The notes under the pieces: generated by a model
Seen by the model: the letters and a program-made list of their open reading frames with translations, nothing else
The model's database searches: none
Told to the model about the DNA's origin: nothing
Assembly: GCA_036374835.1 (NCBI GenBank)
Contig: DASUTB010000061.1
Span: forward strand, 1 to 64,000
DNA from: DASUTB01 sp036374835
GTDB taxonomy: Bacteria > Actinomycetota > Actinomycetes > Jiangellales > Jiangellaceae
DNA length: 64,000 nucleotides
Reading direction: 5' to 3'
Program-made: the position numbers and the translations under genes
Shown here: in pieces, positions 1-8,805 of the stretch
Layout: each line of letters starts with the position of its first letter
Position numbering within the stretch: position 1 is the stretch's first letter

Positions 1-228
1 GCGACCGGCGAGTTCCTCGACCGCGACTTACTGCGGAATCGGTTCGACGAACTCGGTGTTACCGGTGCCGGCGACGTCGCCGTGTACTGCGGCTCGGGCG
101 TCACCGCGGCTCACGAAGTGGCTGCGCTCGCCGCGATCGGAATCGATGCGGCGCTATATCCCGGGTCGTGGTCGCAGTGGTGCCGTGATCCGTCCCGCCC
201 GGTCGCGACCGGTCCGACGCCGTCATGA
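1..228 (+). CDS. Sulfurtransferase (rhodanese), C-terminal part
   Basis: The last 75 residues of a gene that begins before the window. The motif YCGSGVTA contains the rhodanese active-site cysteine loop (CxxGxTA type), followed by the usual tail with LYPGSWSQW and a C-terminal proline-rich end. This matches the second domain of thiosulfate/3-mercaptopyruvate sulfurtransferases, cytosolic enzymes that move sulfane sulfur to cyanide or thiols. The catalytic Cys is present, so the domain looks functional. The first domain is outside the window, so thiosulfate versus mercaptopyruvate preference cannot be judged. Confidence 0.85.
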   Translation, partial: ATGEFLDRDLLRNRFDELGVTGAGDVAVYCGSGVTAAHEVAALAAIGIDAALYPGSWSQWCRDPSRPVATGPTPS

Positions 229-256
229 CAAACTAAAACAGCCAGGATGGCGATTT

Positions 257-349
257 GGAGGGCTGCCGGAGAGGCCGAACGGGGAACTCTTGAAAAGTTC
301 TAGGGCGGGGCCCACTCCGTCCTCGTGGGTTCGAATCCCACGCCCTCCG
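257..349 (+). tRNA. tRNA-Ser (anticodon UGA)
   Basis: A 93-nt class II tRNA. The acceptor stem GGAGGGC (257-263) pairs with GCCCTCC (342-348). The anticodon stem GAACT/AGTTC encloses the loop CTTGAAA with anticodon TGA. A long variable arm typical of tRNA-Ser follows, and the T arm is GTGGG-TTCGAAT-CCCAC. The discriminator is G349, and no CCA is encoded after it. It reads UCA and other UCN serine codons. Confidence 0.95.
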
Positions 350-464
350 CTCGGAGCGTGACGTCGCACAGCGCTGTGCGAACGTCGTCGAGATATCCGA
401 TCGTTGGCGAATTCTTGGTGAACCGGGCATGCTATCGGCGGAAACCCAAGTCAGAGGGGGAACA

Positions 465-641
465 GTGAGCGCACTCGTCGTCATCGTGTGCGATACATGC
501 GGTGACCAGGGAACTGTTGGACACACACCGCAGGAGGCACGCGCGGAACTGTCTGGCTGGAGCCGGCGTCAAGGCATTGACCTATGTCCTCTTTGTACGT
601 TGCTGTCGCAATCGCGCGATCGGCTGACTGCCGCTTCCTAA
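465..641 (+). CDS. Small CxxC-pair protein, function unknown
   Basis: A 58-aa protein if translation starts at GTG 465, which has a purine-rich ribosome binding site (AGAGGGGG, 453-460) just upstream. An in-frame ATG at 429 lacks such a site. It contains CDTC near the N-terminus and CPLC near the C-terminus, a spacing consistent with a small treble-clef or zinc-ribbon fold. I do not recognise the family. It sits alone between tRNA-Ser and a membrane protein on the same strand. Confidence 0.55.
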   Translation: MSALVVIVCDTCGDQGTVGHTPQEARAELSGWSRRQGIDLCPLCTLLSQSRDRLTAAS

Positions 642-659
642 TCGCGTTACAGTCGGTTT

Positions 660-1142
660 GTGGCCGAAGATGTCGAGACCAGTGACCGCGTGGTCTACAC
701 GATCCCAACCGCGGTGGCGTTGCGCGGTGTCGGGCTCGGCGCGGTCGGGCTCGGGTTGTGCGTCATCGGCGGTACCGTCCTGATCGATCGCGATCCCGGC
801 CGTGGCACGATGATCGGGATCGGGCTGATGCTCATCGTGGCGTCGGCACTGGCCCTCATCGTGCTGGTGTCGGGCGTGCTGCGCCTGATGGGGCGGGGTG
901 CCCGGCTCATCCTTGACGAGGACGGCTTCACCAACGCGACCGGTCCCGGCACCGGCGTGCGCAGGGTGCGATGGAGGGACGTTCGTAAGGTGCAGACGGA
1001 CGGACGGTTCGTCTCGGTCGACCTCGCCGGCAGCAAGCGCAGCCTGATTCGGACGAACGTGCTGGACGTCACGCCCCGGCAGCTCGCGCAGCAGCTGCGC
1101 GCCCGCCTGAACCGGGGGCACGGCATCCGGCCGCTGCGCTGA
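660..1142 (+). CDS. Membrane protein with PH-like C-terminal domain
   Basis: A 160-aa protein starting at GTG 660. Two hydrophobic segments (about residues 20-42 and 50-72) are followed by a soluble C-terminal half (LILDEDGF, VRRVRWRDV, LIRTNVL) that resembles the PH-like (bPH) domains of small actinobacterial membrane proteins. The likely topology is two membrane spans with a cytoplasmic beta-rich domain. Function is unknown. It is convergent with the LCP gene, whose stop lies 84 bp away. Confidence 0.6.
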   Translation: MAEDVETSDRVVYTIPTAVALRGVGLGAVGLGLCVIGGTVLIDRDPGRGTMIGIGLMLIVASALALIVLVSGVLRLMGRGARLILDEDGFTNATGPGTGVRRVRWRDVRKVQTDGRFVSVDLAGSKRSLIRTNVLDVTPRQLAQQLRARLNRGHGIRPLR

Positions 1143-1225
1143 AGCCGTTCGCCAGCACGCGCACGCTACCGCCTCCGCGACCGGTCGCGGCATGACCCGC
1201 CCGTGCGTTGGCCGTGCCCGCGATG

Positions 1226-2914
1226 TCAGCAGGTGGCTGTGACGTCGGTCGGCTCGGTCGGGTCCGCTTCAGGCGCTGGGCTGGCCGGCTCGGTCCCGTC
1301 GCCGGAGGATTGCTCGGACTGCGTGCCGTCGTCGTCCGGCTGGGACTCGGACTCCTCGGACGTCGATTCCTCGGAATCCTGCCCGTCGGAGGACTCGTCG
1401 GGTCCGCCGTCACCCGAGCCCGCATCCGTCGAGGTCTCGACCGTTTCGTCGAGGTCCACCTCCGGGCTGATCGCCTCTTGGACGAGTGTATGGATCTCCT
1501 CGTAGTTCGGGTCGGCCGTCGTACCCGCGGCACCGCCGTCCAGGATCTCGTTGTTGAACGTCAAGCTGGCGATGCCGGCGCTCTTGATCTTGAGGCCGAG
1601 CTCGGCGAAGGCTGACCACAAGTCCGGCGGGATGTCCGTCGCCACCGCATCCTCGGCGGCCGAGGCAAGGCCTTGGAACTTGGTGAGCAGGTTCATCGGG
1701 TTGGCGTTCGCGGCGATCGCACCCATCATGCAGCGCTGTCGCTCCATCCGGTTATGGTTCGCCCCGAGAGTGATCGGCGACTGAAGCCCGGTCTGATCCG
1801 GCCACTGCGCGTCGTACGGCGCGCAGCGGGATCGCGCGAACCACAGCGCCTCCTCGCCGCTGAGTTCTTGAGCGTCGCCGGGGGCGATCCACCGTACTCC
1901 GTTCGGGCCGGACCACACGCACTGCCCGTTCGACACCTTGGTGCCCATCGGGATCGGGTACGGGACGTCTATCGTCACGCCGCCCATCGCGTCGACGATC
2001 TGCTCGAAGCCGTCGAGGTTGGCCAGCACGTAGTAGTCGACGGGAATGCCCAGCGTCCCTTCGACAGCCTCCTTCGTGGCGTCCGCCCGTGGGTTGTCCG
2101 AGTTGGGGAACGCGTCGTTGAGCACGTCCTCGGGAGTGTTGTTGTAGACGGCGTTGATGAGGTTCTGCTCGGCATCGGTGAAGCCGTCGGGGTAGTACTC
2201 GGCCAGTTTCGAGTCGGCCGGGAACGGCGGGCTCGCCAGCTGGCGAGGCAGCGAGAACATGATCGTTTCACCGGAATCGGTGTCGATGCTGGCCAGGATC
2301 AACGTGTCGGCACGGATGCCCTGCCGGCCGATACCGCCGTCCCCGCCCATGAGAAGGACGTTGATGCGCGGAACACCCTCCCACGGATCGGCGGCGTCGA
2401 GTTCCGGTGCGGTGTCGCTGTCCGAAGAGACATTGCCGATGAATGTACGCGCGGTCCATGCGTACTGTGCGCCGAGCGCGAGCGGTGTGATGACCACACT
2501 CGCCGCCGCGATGACGACGAGGGAGCCGGCGAACCGCTTGCCGTCGGAGAGCCCGCTCGGTTCGAGAGCGCGGTGGCTGGCCAGTGCCACCGTGAGCCAG
2601 CCGACGGCGACGAGAAGCATCGCGACCGCGATGAACATGAGCCACGACCGGTTGGTCGCCGTGCCGGTGAGCTGGCTGAGCGAAGTCTGGGAAAGGAAGA
2701 CGCCGCCGGCGAGCACACCCAGGATGAGCACCGTGAGGACGGCCTTTCCCGAGCGGCGTCCGGCCGCGATCAGTCCGGTGCCGGGAACCAGCGTCCCCAC
2801 TGCGGTGAGCCACAGAAATCGGCCGAACGGTGGGCGCCGCCGCGACCGTCGTTCCCGCCGGCTGGAACGGTGCGGAGGATAAGGTGCACCAGGCCAGTCG
2901 TCGGGATGCTGCAC
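1226..2914 (-). CDS. LytR-CpsA-Psr (LCP) family protein
   Basis: A 562-aa membrane protein. LCP enzymes transfer undecaprenyl-linked glycopolymers (arabinogalactan, teichoic acid-like) to peptidoglycan outside the membrane. Several hydrophobic segments in the first 180 residues are followed by the LCP core: NVLLMGGDGG, RADTLILASID, FSLPRQL, the Arg-rich FARSR motif, and GGVTIDVP. The C-terminal 75 residues are an acidic Ser/Glu/Asp-rich tail ending in a Thr/Pro stretch. Translation begins at GTG 2914, preceded by AGGAG. The N-terminal multi-span region is longer than the single-span anchor of the simplest LCP proteins. Confidence 0.9.
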   Translation of the reverse strand: MQHPDDWPGAPYPPHRSSRRERRSRRRPPFGRFLWLTAVGTLVPGTGLIAAGRRSGKAVLTVLILGVLAGGVFLSQTSLSQLTGTATNRSWLMFIAVAMLLVAVGWLTVALASHRALEPSGLSDGKRFAGSLVVIAAASVVITPLALGAQYAWTARTFIGNVSSDSDTAPELDAADPWEGVPRINVLLMGGDGGIGRQGIRADTLILASIDTDSGETIMFSLPRQLASPPFPADSKLAEYYPDGFTDAEQNLINAVYNNTPEDVLNDAFPNSDNPRADATKEAVEGTLGIPVDYYVLANLDGFEQIVDAMGGVTIDVPYPIPMGTKVSNGQCVWSGPNGVRWIAPGDAQELSGEEALWFARSRCAPYDAQWPDQTGLQSPITLGANHNRMERQRCMMGAIAANANPMNLLTKFQGLASAAEDAVATDIPPDLWSAFAELGLKIKSAGIASLTFNNEILDGGAAGTTADPNYEEIHTLVQEAISPEVDLDETVETSTDAGSGDGGPDESSDGQDSEESTSEESESQPDDDGTQSEQSSGDGTEPASPAPEADPTEPTDVTATC

Positions 2915-3104
2915 AGCTCCTGCCTTCGTTCTGCGGCGACGTTGTCATCCCTAATGGGATCAGCGAGGTCAACTGTACGACCTATTGTGCTATGCCCGAA
3001 CTTACGCCTAGCAAACCGTGCCGGCGATCACAGGTGGCTCGTTCGACCGCTTTGCCCGCCGTACTCGCCGGCAGGTACGCTTGCTGAGCTTACGTTGTGA
3101 GCGT

Positions 3105-3197
3105 GGAGGCGTCGCCTAGTCCGGTTTATGGCGCCCGCCTGCTAAGCGGGTTGAGGGTTACCCCCTCTCGCGGGTTCAAATCCCGCCGCCTCCGCCA
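3105..3197 (+). tRNA. tRNA-Ser (anticodon GCU), island attachment target
   Basis: A class II tRNA with acceptor stem GGAGGCG (3105-3111) pairing with CGCCTCC (3187-3193), discriminator G and an encoded CCA (3195-3197). The anticodon stem CCCGC/GCGGG holds the loop CTGCTAA, anticodon GCT, which reads AGC/AGU serine codons. The T arm is GCGGG-TTCAAAT-CCCGC. From the anticodon arm to the end of the gene (3138-3195) the sequence is repeated exactly at 13610-13667, so this gene is the integration target of the downstream island. Confidence 0.96.
3138..3195 (+). repeat. Direct repeat, left attachment core (within tRNA-Ser)
   Basis: A 58-bp segment running from the anticodon stem to just past the discriminator of tRNA-Ser(GCU), identical to 13610-13667. 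The identity starts within the anticodon arm, a common crossover site for tyrosine-recombinase elements. Beyond the identical core, similarity continues for about 100 bp in diverged form, including the AGTCTCA/TTCTAGTCCACGA segments at 3267-3288 and 13740-13760. Confidence 0.9.
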
Positions 3198-3683
3198 CTC
3201 TCACCAGGGCTTTTGCCCTCTTGAGATCGTCTCTAGGTGATCACCAAATGGCCTCAGAATGGCCTCGAGTCTCACTTCTAGTCCACGAACGGCGCCGCAA
3301 GGCGCATTGACGGAACGCGAGTGGCTCGAAGTACATGCAGGTTCGCTGCAGGATCCAGCCCGCTGGGTGGCTGACCGACGTCGGGCTGGCGTGAATACCC
3401 GAGGACATCAACCAGCGCGAGAAACCCGAGTTCGTCTGCGGGCACGGAGCGCTGCGGAACGCCGCGCTGCCGCTGTGCCGAGGGGATTATTCATCGAGAG
3501 GTGGCCCACTATCGCCTCGCGAAACAGCCAGGGCCCCGACCGTGCCGAACATATCGATCGCGGGCAGGGCTGGCGGTCTGGGCGGGTCGATGGTGTTGAT
3601 TCCGATCTGGGTTGTGATCGACTGGTCAGGGGCTGGGGTTCGTTGGTGGTTGCTCCGGATTTGGCGAGTTGGTGGTGTTCGGG
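3198..3683. other. Gap with no recognised gene, attachment-site arm region
   Basis: This 486-bp stretch follows tRNA-Ser. Its first 100 bp match, in diverged form, the sequence after the partial tRNA copy at 13668 (hairpin, GATCNTCTC, repeated GGCCTC words, then TCTAGTCCACGA). This suits integrase arm binding sites. The rest has an open frame from 3259 to 3687 that shows no recognisable motif, and I see no convincing gene. Confidence 0.5.
3206..3219 (+). terminator. Short hairpin after tRNA-Ser(GCU)
   Basis: A small hairpin AGGGC-TTTT-GCCCT directly after the tRNA could end its transcript. A diverged copy (AGGGC-CTTT-GCCCT, 13676-13689) follows the partial tRNA copy at the far end of the island. 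Confidence 0.4.
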
Positions 3684-6059
3684 CTAGGCGGTGAGGTTCG
3701 TTGTTTTGTGGTTGGTGGTTATTGGGAGGTGGTTTTGCGGTTGGCCTTCGACGTGGAGTTGGGGTATCCGGTGGTTGAGCCTGGTTGGTAGCTGCCAGTT
3801 GGCCTGTCCGAGCCAGTGCATGATTGCTGGTACTAGGAGCATCCGGACGATGGTGGCGTCGATCAGGATGGCTGAGCCCATGCCGACGCCGATGACTTTG
3901 ATCAGTACGTCGTCGCCGGGGATGAATGCGGCGAATACTGCGATCATGATGGCGGCGGCGGCGGTGATGACTCGGCCGGTGCCGGCTAGTCCGTCGACGA
4001 TGGCGGTGCTGTTGTTGTTGGTGCGGATCCAGGATTCGCGCATCCGGCTGATGAGGAACACTTCGTAGTCCATCGATAGGCCGAACAGGATGGCGAACAC
4101 TAGGACTGGGATGAACGCGGGCATCGGTGTGGGGGTGTCGATGCCGATCAGTTGGCCGAGCCGGCCGCCTTGCAGGAACAGGGCGATGACGCCGTAGGCG
4201 GCTGCGACGGATAGCAGGTTCATGACCGCGGCGGTGATCGGGATCGCGATGCTGCGGAATGACAGCAGCAGCAACAAAGCTGAAAGCGCCGCCACGCCGC
4301 CGATCAGGAACGGTAGCCGTTTGACGGTGTTCGAGTTGCTGTCGATCTCGATCGCGGTGATGCCGCTGAGATGGATGTTAGCGTCCGAGTTGTCGGTGAT
4401 GGTGGGGATCACGGTGTCGCGTAGCTGGCGCACCAGGTCCTCGGTGGTGGCGTGCTGTGGCCCGTTCTCGGGGATCACTGTGATCAGTGCGGCGTCGCCT
4501 CCGGGGGCGGGGTGGGGTGGTAGCACGGCGGCTACCCCGGCGGTGTTCTGCACCGAGGTGGTCAGCTCATCGACGAACGTCTCGTTGCTGCCGGACAGGT
4601 CGGCGACCAGGATCAGCGGCCCGTTGGCGCCGGCGCCGAAGCCCTCGGTGACCATGTCGTAGGCCTGACGGGTCGAGGTTTCCTGCGCGTTGTTGCCCGC
4701 GTCTGGGAAGCCGAACCGGGCGTCGAGGAACGGGTAGGCCAGCGCGAGTAGCATCCCGACGCCGAGCCCGCTGGCGATGATGCTGTGCCGGTCGACCAGC
4801 CGGCTCCATCGGACCCAGCCGCGGGCCGGCTCGACATGCCCACCGTCGGCCAGCCGGAGTGGCCGCCGGCGCCCGAGCGGTAGCCGCAGCCGATCCACGC
4901 GGGTGCCCAGGTAGCCGAGCAGGGCCGGGAACAGCGTGACCGCCGCGGCCATCACGATCACAATCGCGGCGATCGTCACCACCGCCGCGCCGCGCATGAA
5001 CGACAGGCCCATGGCGAACAGGCCCAGCATGCTCACCACCACGGTGCTGCCGGCGACCATGACCGCCCGCCCCGCGGTGTCCAGGGTGGCCACCGTCGCA
5101 GCCTCGGTGTCCAGCCCAACCGCCCGCCACTCCCGGAACCGGGTCACCATCAGCAGGGTGTAGTCGATACCCAGCGCGATCCCGAGCATGGTGGCCAGCG
5201 CGGTCGTCCAGTCCGGCACGTCGATCACCGCGACGATCAAACCGGTCAGCATCGCGCTGGCAGTGAGCCCAAAGATGGCCACCATCAACGGCAAACCGGC
5301 CGCGACCACCGAGCCGAAGGTCACCAGCAGAATCAGCCCGGCCGCGACAAACGCGATGGCCTCCGAGCCGATCTCACCCATCTCCGCCAGCTCGATGGCC
5401 GAGCCACCCACGGCGATGTCCAACCCGGGCCGCTCGGCCGCATCGGCGGCCGCAAGCAGCCGCTCGGTATCTGCGACCGGCATGTCCTCCGGATTGGTGA
5501 GGTCCAGATAGAGGCTGGCCAGCAGGGTCCGGCCGTCCGGCGCCACACCACCCGGCGCGGCGTACGGATCCTCAACACCGGCAACATGCCGCAGGCCGCT
5601 CAGCTCGCCGAGTAAGCCCGCCACCTCAGCCTGCACCGCCGGGTCATCCACACCCTCCTCGGCCCGGAACACCACCTCGACGGTGTCACCGGCCTGCGCC
5701 GGGAACCGCTCCACAAGCAGATCCTGCGCCCGCTGGGAATCCGACCCCGGTACCGAATAGTCCGCCGCAAACTCGCCACCGAACACCGCGGACAACCCCG
5801 CAGCCAACGCGATCGCAGCAATCCAGCCCAACACAACCCTGCCCCTGTTCCGGAACGCAACACCGGCAAGGCGCCCCAACGGACCAGGCCGTGCCCTCCC
5901 CACCGCAAGCACACCACGGGCCAACACATAGCCAGTGACGGTAAGCCCCCCTCGAACCGAACCCGGACGCACTCGATCGTGGTCGACCGACACACCCAAC
6001 CCCAACGCCGGTGCGTCACCACGGTCAAGCTGATCAGTGTGACCGCTGATGTAATTCAT
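3684..6059 (-). CDS. MMPL-family RND transporter
   Basis: A 791-aa integral membrane protein, probably exporting a lipid or hydrophobic compound by proton antiport. It has the MMPL layout: one N-terminal span (VLGWIAAIALAAG), a large extracytoplasmic domain, five spans ending near GYLG, then the same arrangement again. Conserved segments include GIDYTLLMVTRFREW in the first half and GLSMDYEVFLISRMRE in the second, which carry the membrane Asp-Tyr pairs. The start at ATG 6059 is chosen because GGAGAAGG precedes it. The frame is open further upstream only because it overruns a broken methyltransferase. A copy of the conserved promoter module (6083-6147) lies just upstream. Confidence 0.9.
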   Translation of the reverse strand: MNYISGHTDQLDRGDAPALGLGVSVDHDRVRPGSVRGGLTVTGYVLARGVLAVGRARPGPLGRLAGVAFRNRGRVVLGWIAAIALAAGLSAVFGGEFAADYSVPGSDSQRAQDLLVERFPAQAGDTVEVVFRAEEGVDDPAVQAEVAGLLGELSGLRHVAGVEDPYAAPGGVAPDGRTLLASLYLDLTNPEDMPVADTERLLAAADAAERPGLDIAVGGSAIELAEMGEIGSEAIAFVAAGLILLVTFGSVVAAGLPLMVAIFGLTASAMLTGLIVAVIDVPDWTTALATMLGIALGIDYTLLMVTRFREWRAVGLDTEAATVATLDTAGRAVMVAGSTVVVSMLGLFAMGLSFMRGAAVVTIAAIVIVMAAAVTLFPALLGYLGTRVDRLRLPLGRRRPLRLADGGHVEPARGWVRWSRLVDRHSIIASGLGVGMLLALAYPFLDARFGFPDAGNNAQETSTRQAYDMVTEGFGAGANGPLILVADLSGSNETFVDELTTSVQNTAGVAAVLPPHPAPGGDAALITVIPENGPQHATTEDLVRQLRDTVIPTITDNSDANIHLSGITAIEIDSNSNTVKRLPFLIGGVAALSALLLLLSFRSIAIPITAAVMNLLSVAAAYGVIALFLQGGRLGQLIGIDTPTPMPAFIPVLVFAILFGLSMDYEVFLISRMRESWIRTNNNSTAIVDGLAGTGRVITAAAAIMIAVFAAFIPGDDVLIKVIGVGMGSAILIDATIVRMLLVPAIMHWLGQANWQLPTRLNHRIPQLHVEGQPQNHLPITTNHKTTNLTA

Positions 6060-6078
6060 CGCCTTCTCCGTTCTCGCG

Positions 6079-6900
6079 TCACGTCCACAGTGCGGTCCGG
6101 AGTCGGCACGGCGAATCCGTAGTACCACTGGGTTGGCCACTGGTGCCGTATGACTTGAGTAGACGTCCGGATGCGCTGGCAACCCATCGGTCGCGCCCGC
6201 CCCACGCCGGCCGCAACACCCCAACGATCGACTCTCTTGTGACAGGGGGCCAGGCAGGAACGTGCGCCGTGAGTGAGCTGGTCGAAGATCCGCTGACGCG
6301 AGCATCGCGGCGGTGTCGCGGTTCAGATGGCATCCGCCCGCGAGATGTCCCCACAGTCGGTCGAGCCGGTCCTGTCTTGCTGCGATCCGCTGGTCGAGGG
6401 AACGGACACCCTCCAACACCAGCAGCTGGCCTTCGGGCTTGAGGACGCGACGGATTCCGGCCGCGGCCGCGGCAGGGCTCTGCACGCTGCACAGCGTCAA
6501 GGTGGAGACGACGGTGTCGACGTCCTTGAATGGCAGCCGCTCGGCGCCAGTCGTGTGCACGGTGGTCGACTCGTCGATGCGGGAGTGGAGGCGGCGCAGC
6601 TTGTGCGGGTCGGGTTCGACCAGGTGCAGGTTGGTCACCTGTGCGGTGACGTGCGGCAGGTTGTGGCCGGTCCCGGAGCCGAGGCCGACGGTGATGCCGG
6701 TGGCTTGGTTGACCAGGAGTCCGCGGATGCGGCCGAGCGGACCGCGTTCAGCGGGACCGCTGAGCTGGTTGTAGGGCCCAGGCGAAGAACCGGTGGCCGC
6801 AGAAGGCCTCGCGACCGGTAGGACGGTCGATGGTGACGCTGTCCGCCGGCCCGGTGTCGAGGGTGAATCGGTCATCGGGGTTCACGACGCTTGCTTCCAT
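6079..6900 (-). pseudogene. Class I SAM-dependent methyltransferase, two frame breaks
   Basis: A methyltransferase reading from ATG 6900 (MEASVVNPDD, then CGHRFFAWA) shifts frame at the GGG run 6774-6776 into YNQLSGPAERG. The core follows: GLGSGTGHNLP (SAM motif I), HLVEPDP, AERLPF and LKPEGQLLVLEGV. Near 6290 it shifts back, and the tail STSSLTA ... VTRESIVGVLRP is read in the starting frame. One extra C explains the first break. Either the gene is inactive or both breaks are sequencing errors. It belongs to the minus-strand operon between the MFS and MMPL genes. Its last 25 or so codons are part of the repeated promoter module. Confidence 0.75.
6083..6147 (-). promoter_or_regulatory. Conserved promoter module, copy 1 (before MMPL gene)
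   Basis: Read on the minus strand: two CCAGTGG half-sites 12 bp apart, then TACGGATTCG and the block matching GGCGCAC, a 17-bp gap, then GTGGAC. The same blocks with the same 17-bp gap occur at 8806-8869 and 12816-12880. The downstream edge is 23 bp from the MMPL start codon. Confidence 0.65.
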
Positions 6901-7001
6901 TGTTGAACGGGGTGCGGCCGGGAGTATGACCGCGGGCGTGCTCGGCGCTGGTCTTCCCGTCCTCGATATGACGGTGTTTATGTGGTTTACTTACCTCTGC
7001 G

Positions 7002-8276
7002 CTATTTGTCCGCGTGTGCAGCATCACCTGCGGGCACGCTGTGGTTGGGCAACGTCAGTTGTCGCCACCGCCAGGTGGCTAGACCGGTGATAGCCAGCAG
7101 CGGCAGCATCAGCAGGTTGAGAGTCGCCCACCCGACGGTGGCGAGCAGCAGGCCGGCGAGCAGGGATCCGGTGGCGACGGCGGTGAAGATCACGAGCTCA
7201 TTAAGGCCTTGCACCTTGCCGCGTTCTGGCGCGGTGTGGGTAGTGGCCAGCAGCGAACTGCCACCAACGAACAGAAAGTTCCAGCCGATTCCGAGCAGAA
7301 CCAGCCCGACCCAGAAGTGGGCCATGGTCTGGCCGGTCATGGCAGTGATGACGGAGCCGGCGAGCACGGCGGCGCCGGCCAGCAGGATGTTGGGGAGCCC
7401 GTAACGGGTGATGAGTCGCCCGGTGACGAAGGACGGGGCGAACATGCCGAGCACGTGCCACTGCATCACGGTCGCCGCGTCCGGGAGGTTGTACCCGGCG
7501 TCCCTCATCGCCAGTGGGGTGGCCGTCATGACCAGGACCGTGATTGTGTAGCCGACAGTGGCGGCGAGCAGAGCGATTCTGAACGCCGGGTCGCCGACTA
7601 TTAGGCGAATGGGGCGTGGGTGGCCGGTGCGGGCTTGCTGTTTGTGGGGAATGCGCAGCCTGAGGTGGAGCGCGCTGCCGGCGAGGGCGAGTGCGACCAC
7701 GATGGCGTAGGGCCCCGCGTCGGGGATGCTGGGGAGCAGGTCGGTGGTTCGGCTGGCGTTGAGGGGCCCGAGGAACGCAGCCACGACTCCGCCGGCGAGC
7801 ACGAGTGAGATGGCCTGGCTCTGGAACGCGGGGCTAGCGGCGTCGGCGGCGGCGAACCGGTGGTAGTTCGCAAACGCCTGGTAGACGCCGAGCAGCAGGT
7901 TGCCGGCACAGAACAGCAGGAACGAGTCGAGGCTGATCGCAAGGACGCTGATCGTGCCGCCGCCTGCTCCGCCGAGGATGGCCCCGACGATGAATCCGGG
8001 CCGGCGGCCGACGCGCTTCATCAGCAAGGATGCGGGTAGCGCTGCGAGCACCGCTCCGATCATCATCATCGCGACGGGCAGGGTCGCTAGCGCCGGGGCA
8101 GGGGCGAGCCGCTGCCCGACCAGCCCGCTCAGCGTCATCACGGTGGTCGAGGCAACGAGAAACAGCGTGTGGTTGGTGGCCAGGATCGCGACATTGACGC
8201 GTTCGAGGCGGGCGGATCGGGGCATACGGACCGGCCCTGCGGCTTGGCCGACTTGCTCAAGAGTCGAGGTCGTCAT
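7002..8276 (-). CDS. MFS transporter
   Basis: A 424-aa protein with about 12 hydrophobic segments and the MFS loop motif between helices 2 and 3 (LLMKRVGRRPGF). It is probably a drug or metabolite efflux permease of the inner membrane. The start at ATG 8276 has AGGAG upstream, and the gene follows the 147-aa membrane protein by 28 bp, so the two are co-transcribed. The second MFS half (RLITRYGLPN) is intact. The cargo cannot be predicted. Confidence 0.85.
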   Translation of the reverse strand: MTTSTLEQVGQAAGPVRMPRSARLERVNVAILATNHTLFLVASTTVMTLSGLVGQRLAPAPALATLPVAMMMIGAVLAALPASLLMKRVGRRPGFIVGAILGGAGGGTISVLAISLDSFLLFCAGNLLLGVYQAFANYHRFAAADAASPAFQSQAISLVLAGGVVAAFLGPLNASRTTDLLPSIPDAGPYAIVVALALAGSALHLRLRIPHKQQARTGHPRPIRLIVGDPAFRIALLAATVGYTITVLVMTATPLAMRDAGYNLPDAATVMQWHVLGMFAPSFVTGRLITRYGLPNILLAGAAVLAGSVITAMTGQTMAHFWVGLVLLGIGWNFLFVGGSSLLATTHTAPERGKVQGLNELVIFTAVATGSLLAGLLLATVGWATLNLLMLPLLAITGLATWRWRQLTLPNHSVPAGDAAHADK

Positions 8277-8304
8277 CGTGGGCTCCTGGTGTCTGCGCCG
8301 GCAC

Positions 8305-8748
8305 CTAGTGGTGGCCGTGGTGGGTGTGGGTGTACTCCTCGCGGCGGCGGAGCATCGTTGCTGCCATGGCCGGCAGCATCAGCACGTGCCCGGCGATCAG
8401 CAGGGTGTCCTCGGAGATCGCCCCCAGCCACATGGGGACTAGCAGGACGACAAAGGGCAGGTACATGGCGGCGGCCATCTCGACGATCGGACCGCCGGCG
8501 TGTCCGCGAAAGCGCATCCAGCTCGCCATGGCCACGGTCATGTTGGTGGCCATCACCAGGGAGTCCACGTCGGTCCGATCCAGTAGGCCGGACCAGCCGA
8601 GCGCGTCGAACGCCACCGACTCCAGCATGCCGAGGACGACCATTCCGATGATCATTGCTGCGACCATCTCCAGGTAGTGCCGGCCGAACCGGCGCAGCCT
8701 CACGCTGTAACCGACCACCGGTGCTTCTGCTTGCACGGTGCTTGTCAT
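8305..8748 (-). CDS. Four-span membrane protein with His-rich tail
   Basis: A 147-aa protein with four predicted membrane helices. It is rich in Met inside the helices (MVAAMIIGMVVLGML, MATNMTVAMASWM) and ends YTHTHHGHH, a potential metal-binding tail. I do not recognise a named family. The start at ATG 8748 has GGAGAAG upstream. It is the first gene of the minus-strand efflux operon and is divergent from the LuxR regulator. A promoter module copy lies 58 bp upstream. Confidence 0.65.
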   Translation of the reverse strand: MTSTVQAEAPVVGYSVRLRRFGRHYLEMVAAMIIGMVVLGMLESVAFDALGWSGLLDRTDVDSLVMATNMTVAMASWMRFRGHAGGPIVEMAAAMYLPFVVLLVPMWLGAISEDTLLIAGHVLMLPAMAATMLRRREEYTHTHHGHH

Positions 8749-8778
8749 GGCTCTTCTCCATTCAGATCTTTAGGGCCT

Positions 8779-8804
8779 GTACCGGCTGTCAGCCGGTGGG
8801 TACA
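8779..8804 (-). promoter_or_regulatory. Inverted repeat in leader of the 147-aa gene
   Basis: The arms TGTACCGGCT and AGCCGGTGGGTACA flank GTC and could form a stem-loop in the untranslated leader between the conserved promoter module and the ribosome binding site. Neither of the other two module copies has such a hairpin. Confidence 0.35.
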
Positions 8805-8805
8805 G

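Noticed and set aside
1673..3100. Long open frame opposite the LCP gene
   Set aside because: Its protein is Arg/Val/Gly-rich with no motif and lies entirely opposite a clear LCP gene. High GC makes such antisense frames common.
3259..3687. 142-codon open frame after tRNA-Ser
   Set aside because: No motif, no ribosome binding site, and its start lies in the attachment-arm region. Judged non-coding.
3684..6875. A 1063-aa methyltransferase-MMPL fusion protein
   Set aside because: The methyltransferase ends are in another frame, and a good ribosome binding site plus normal MMPL length support a separate start at 6059.
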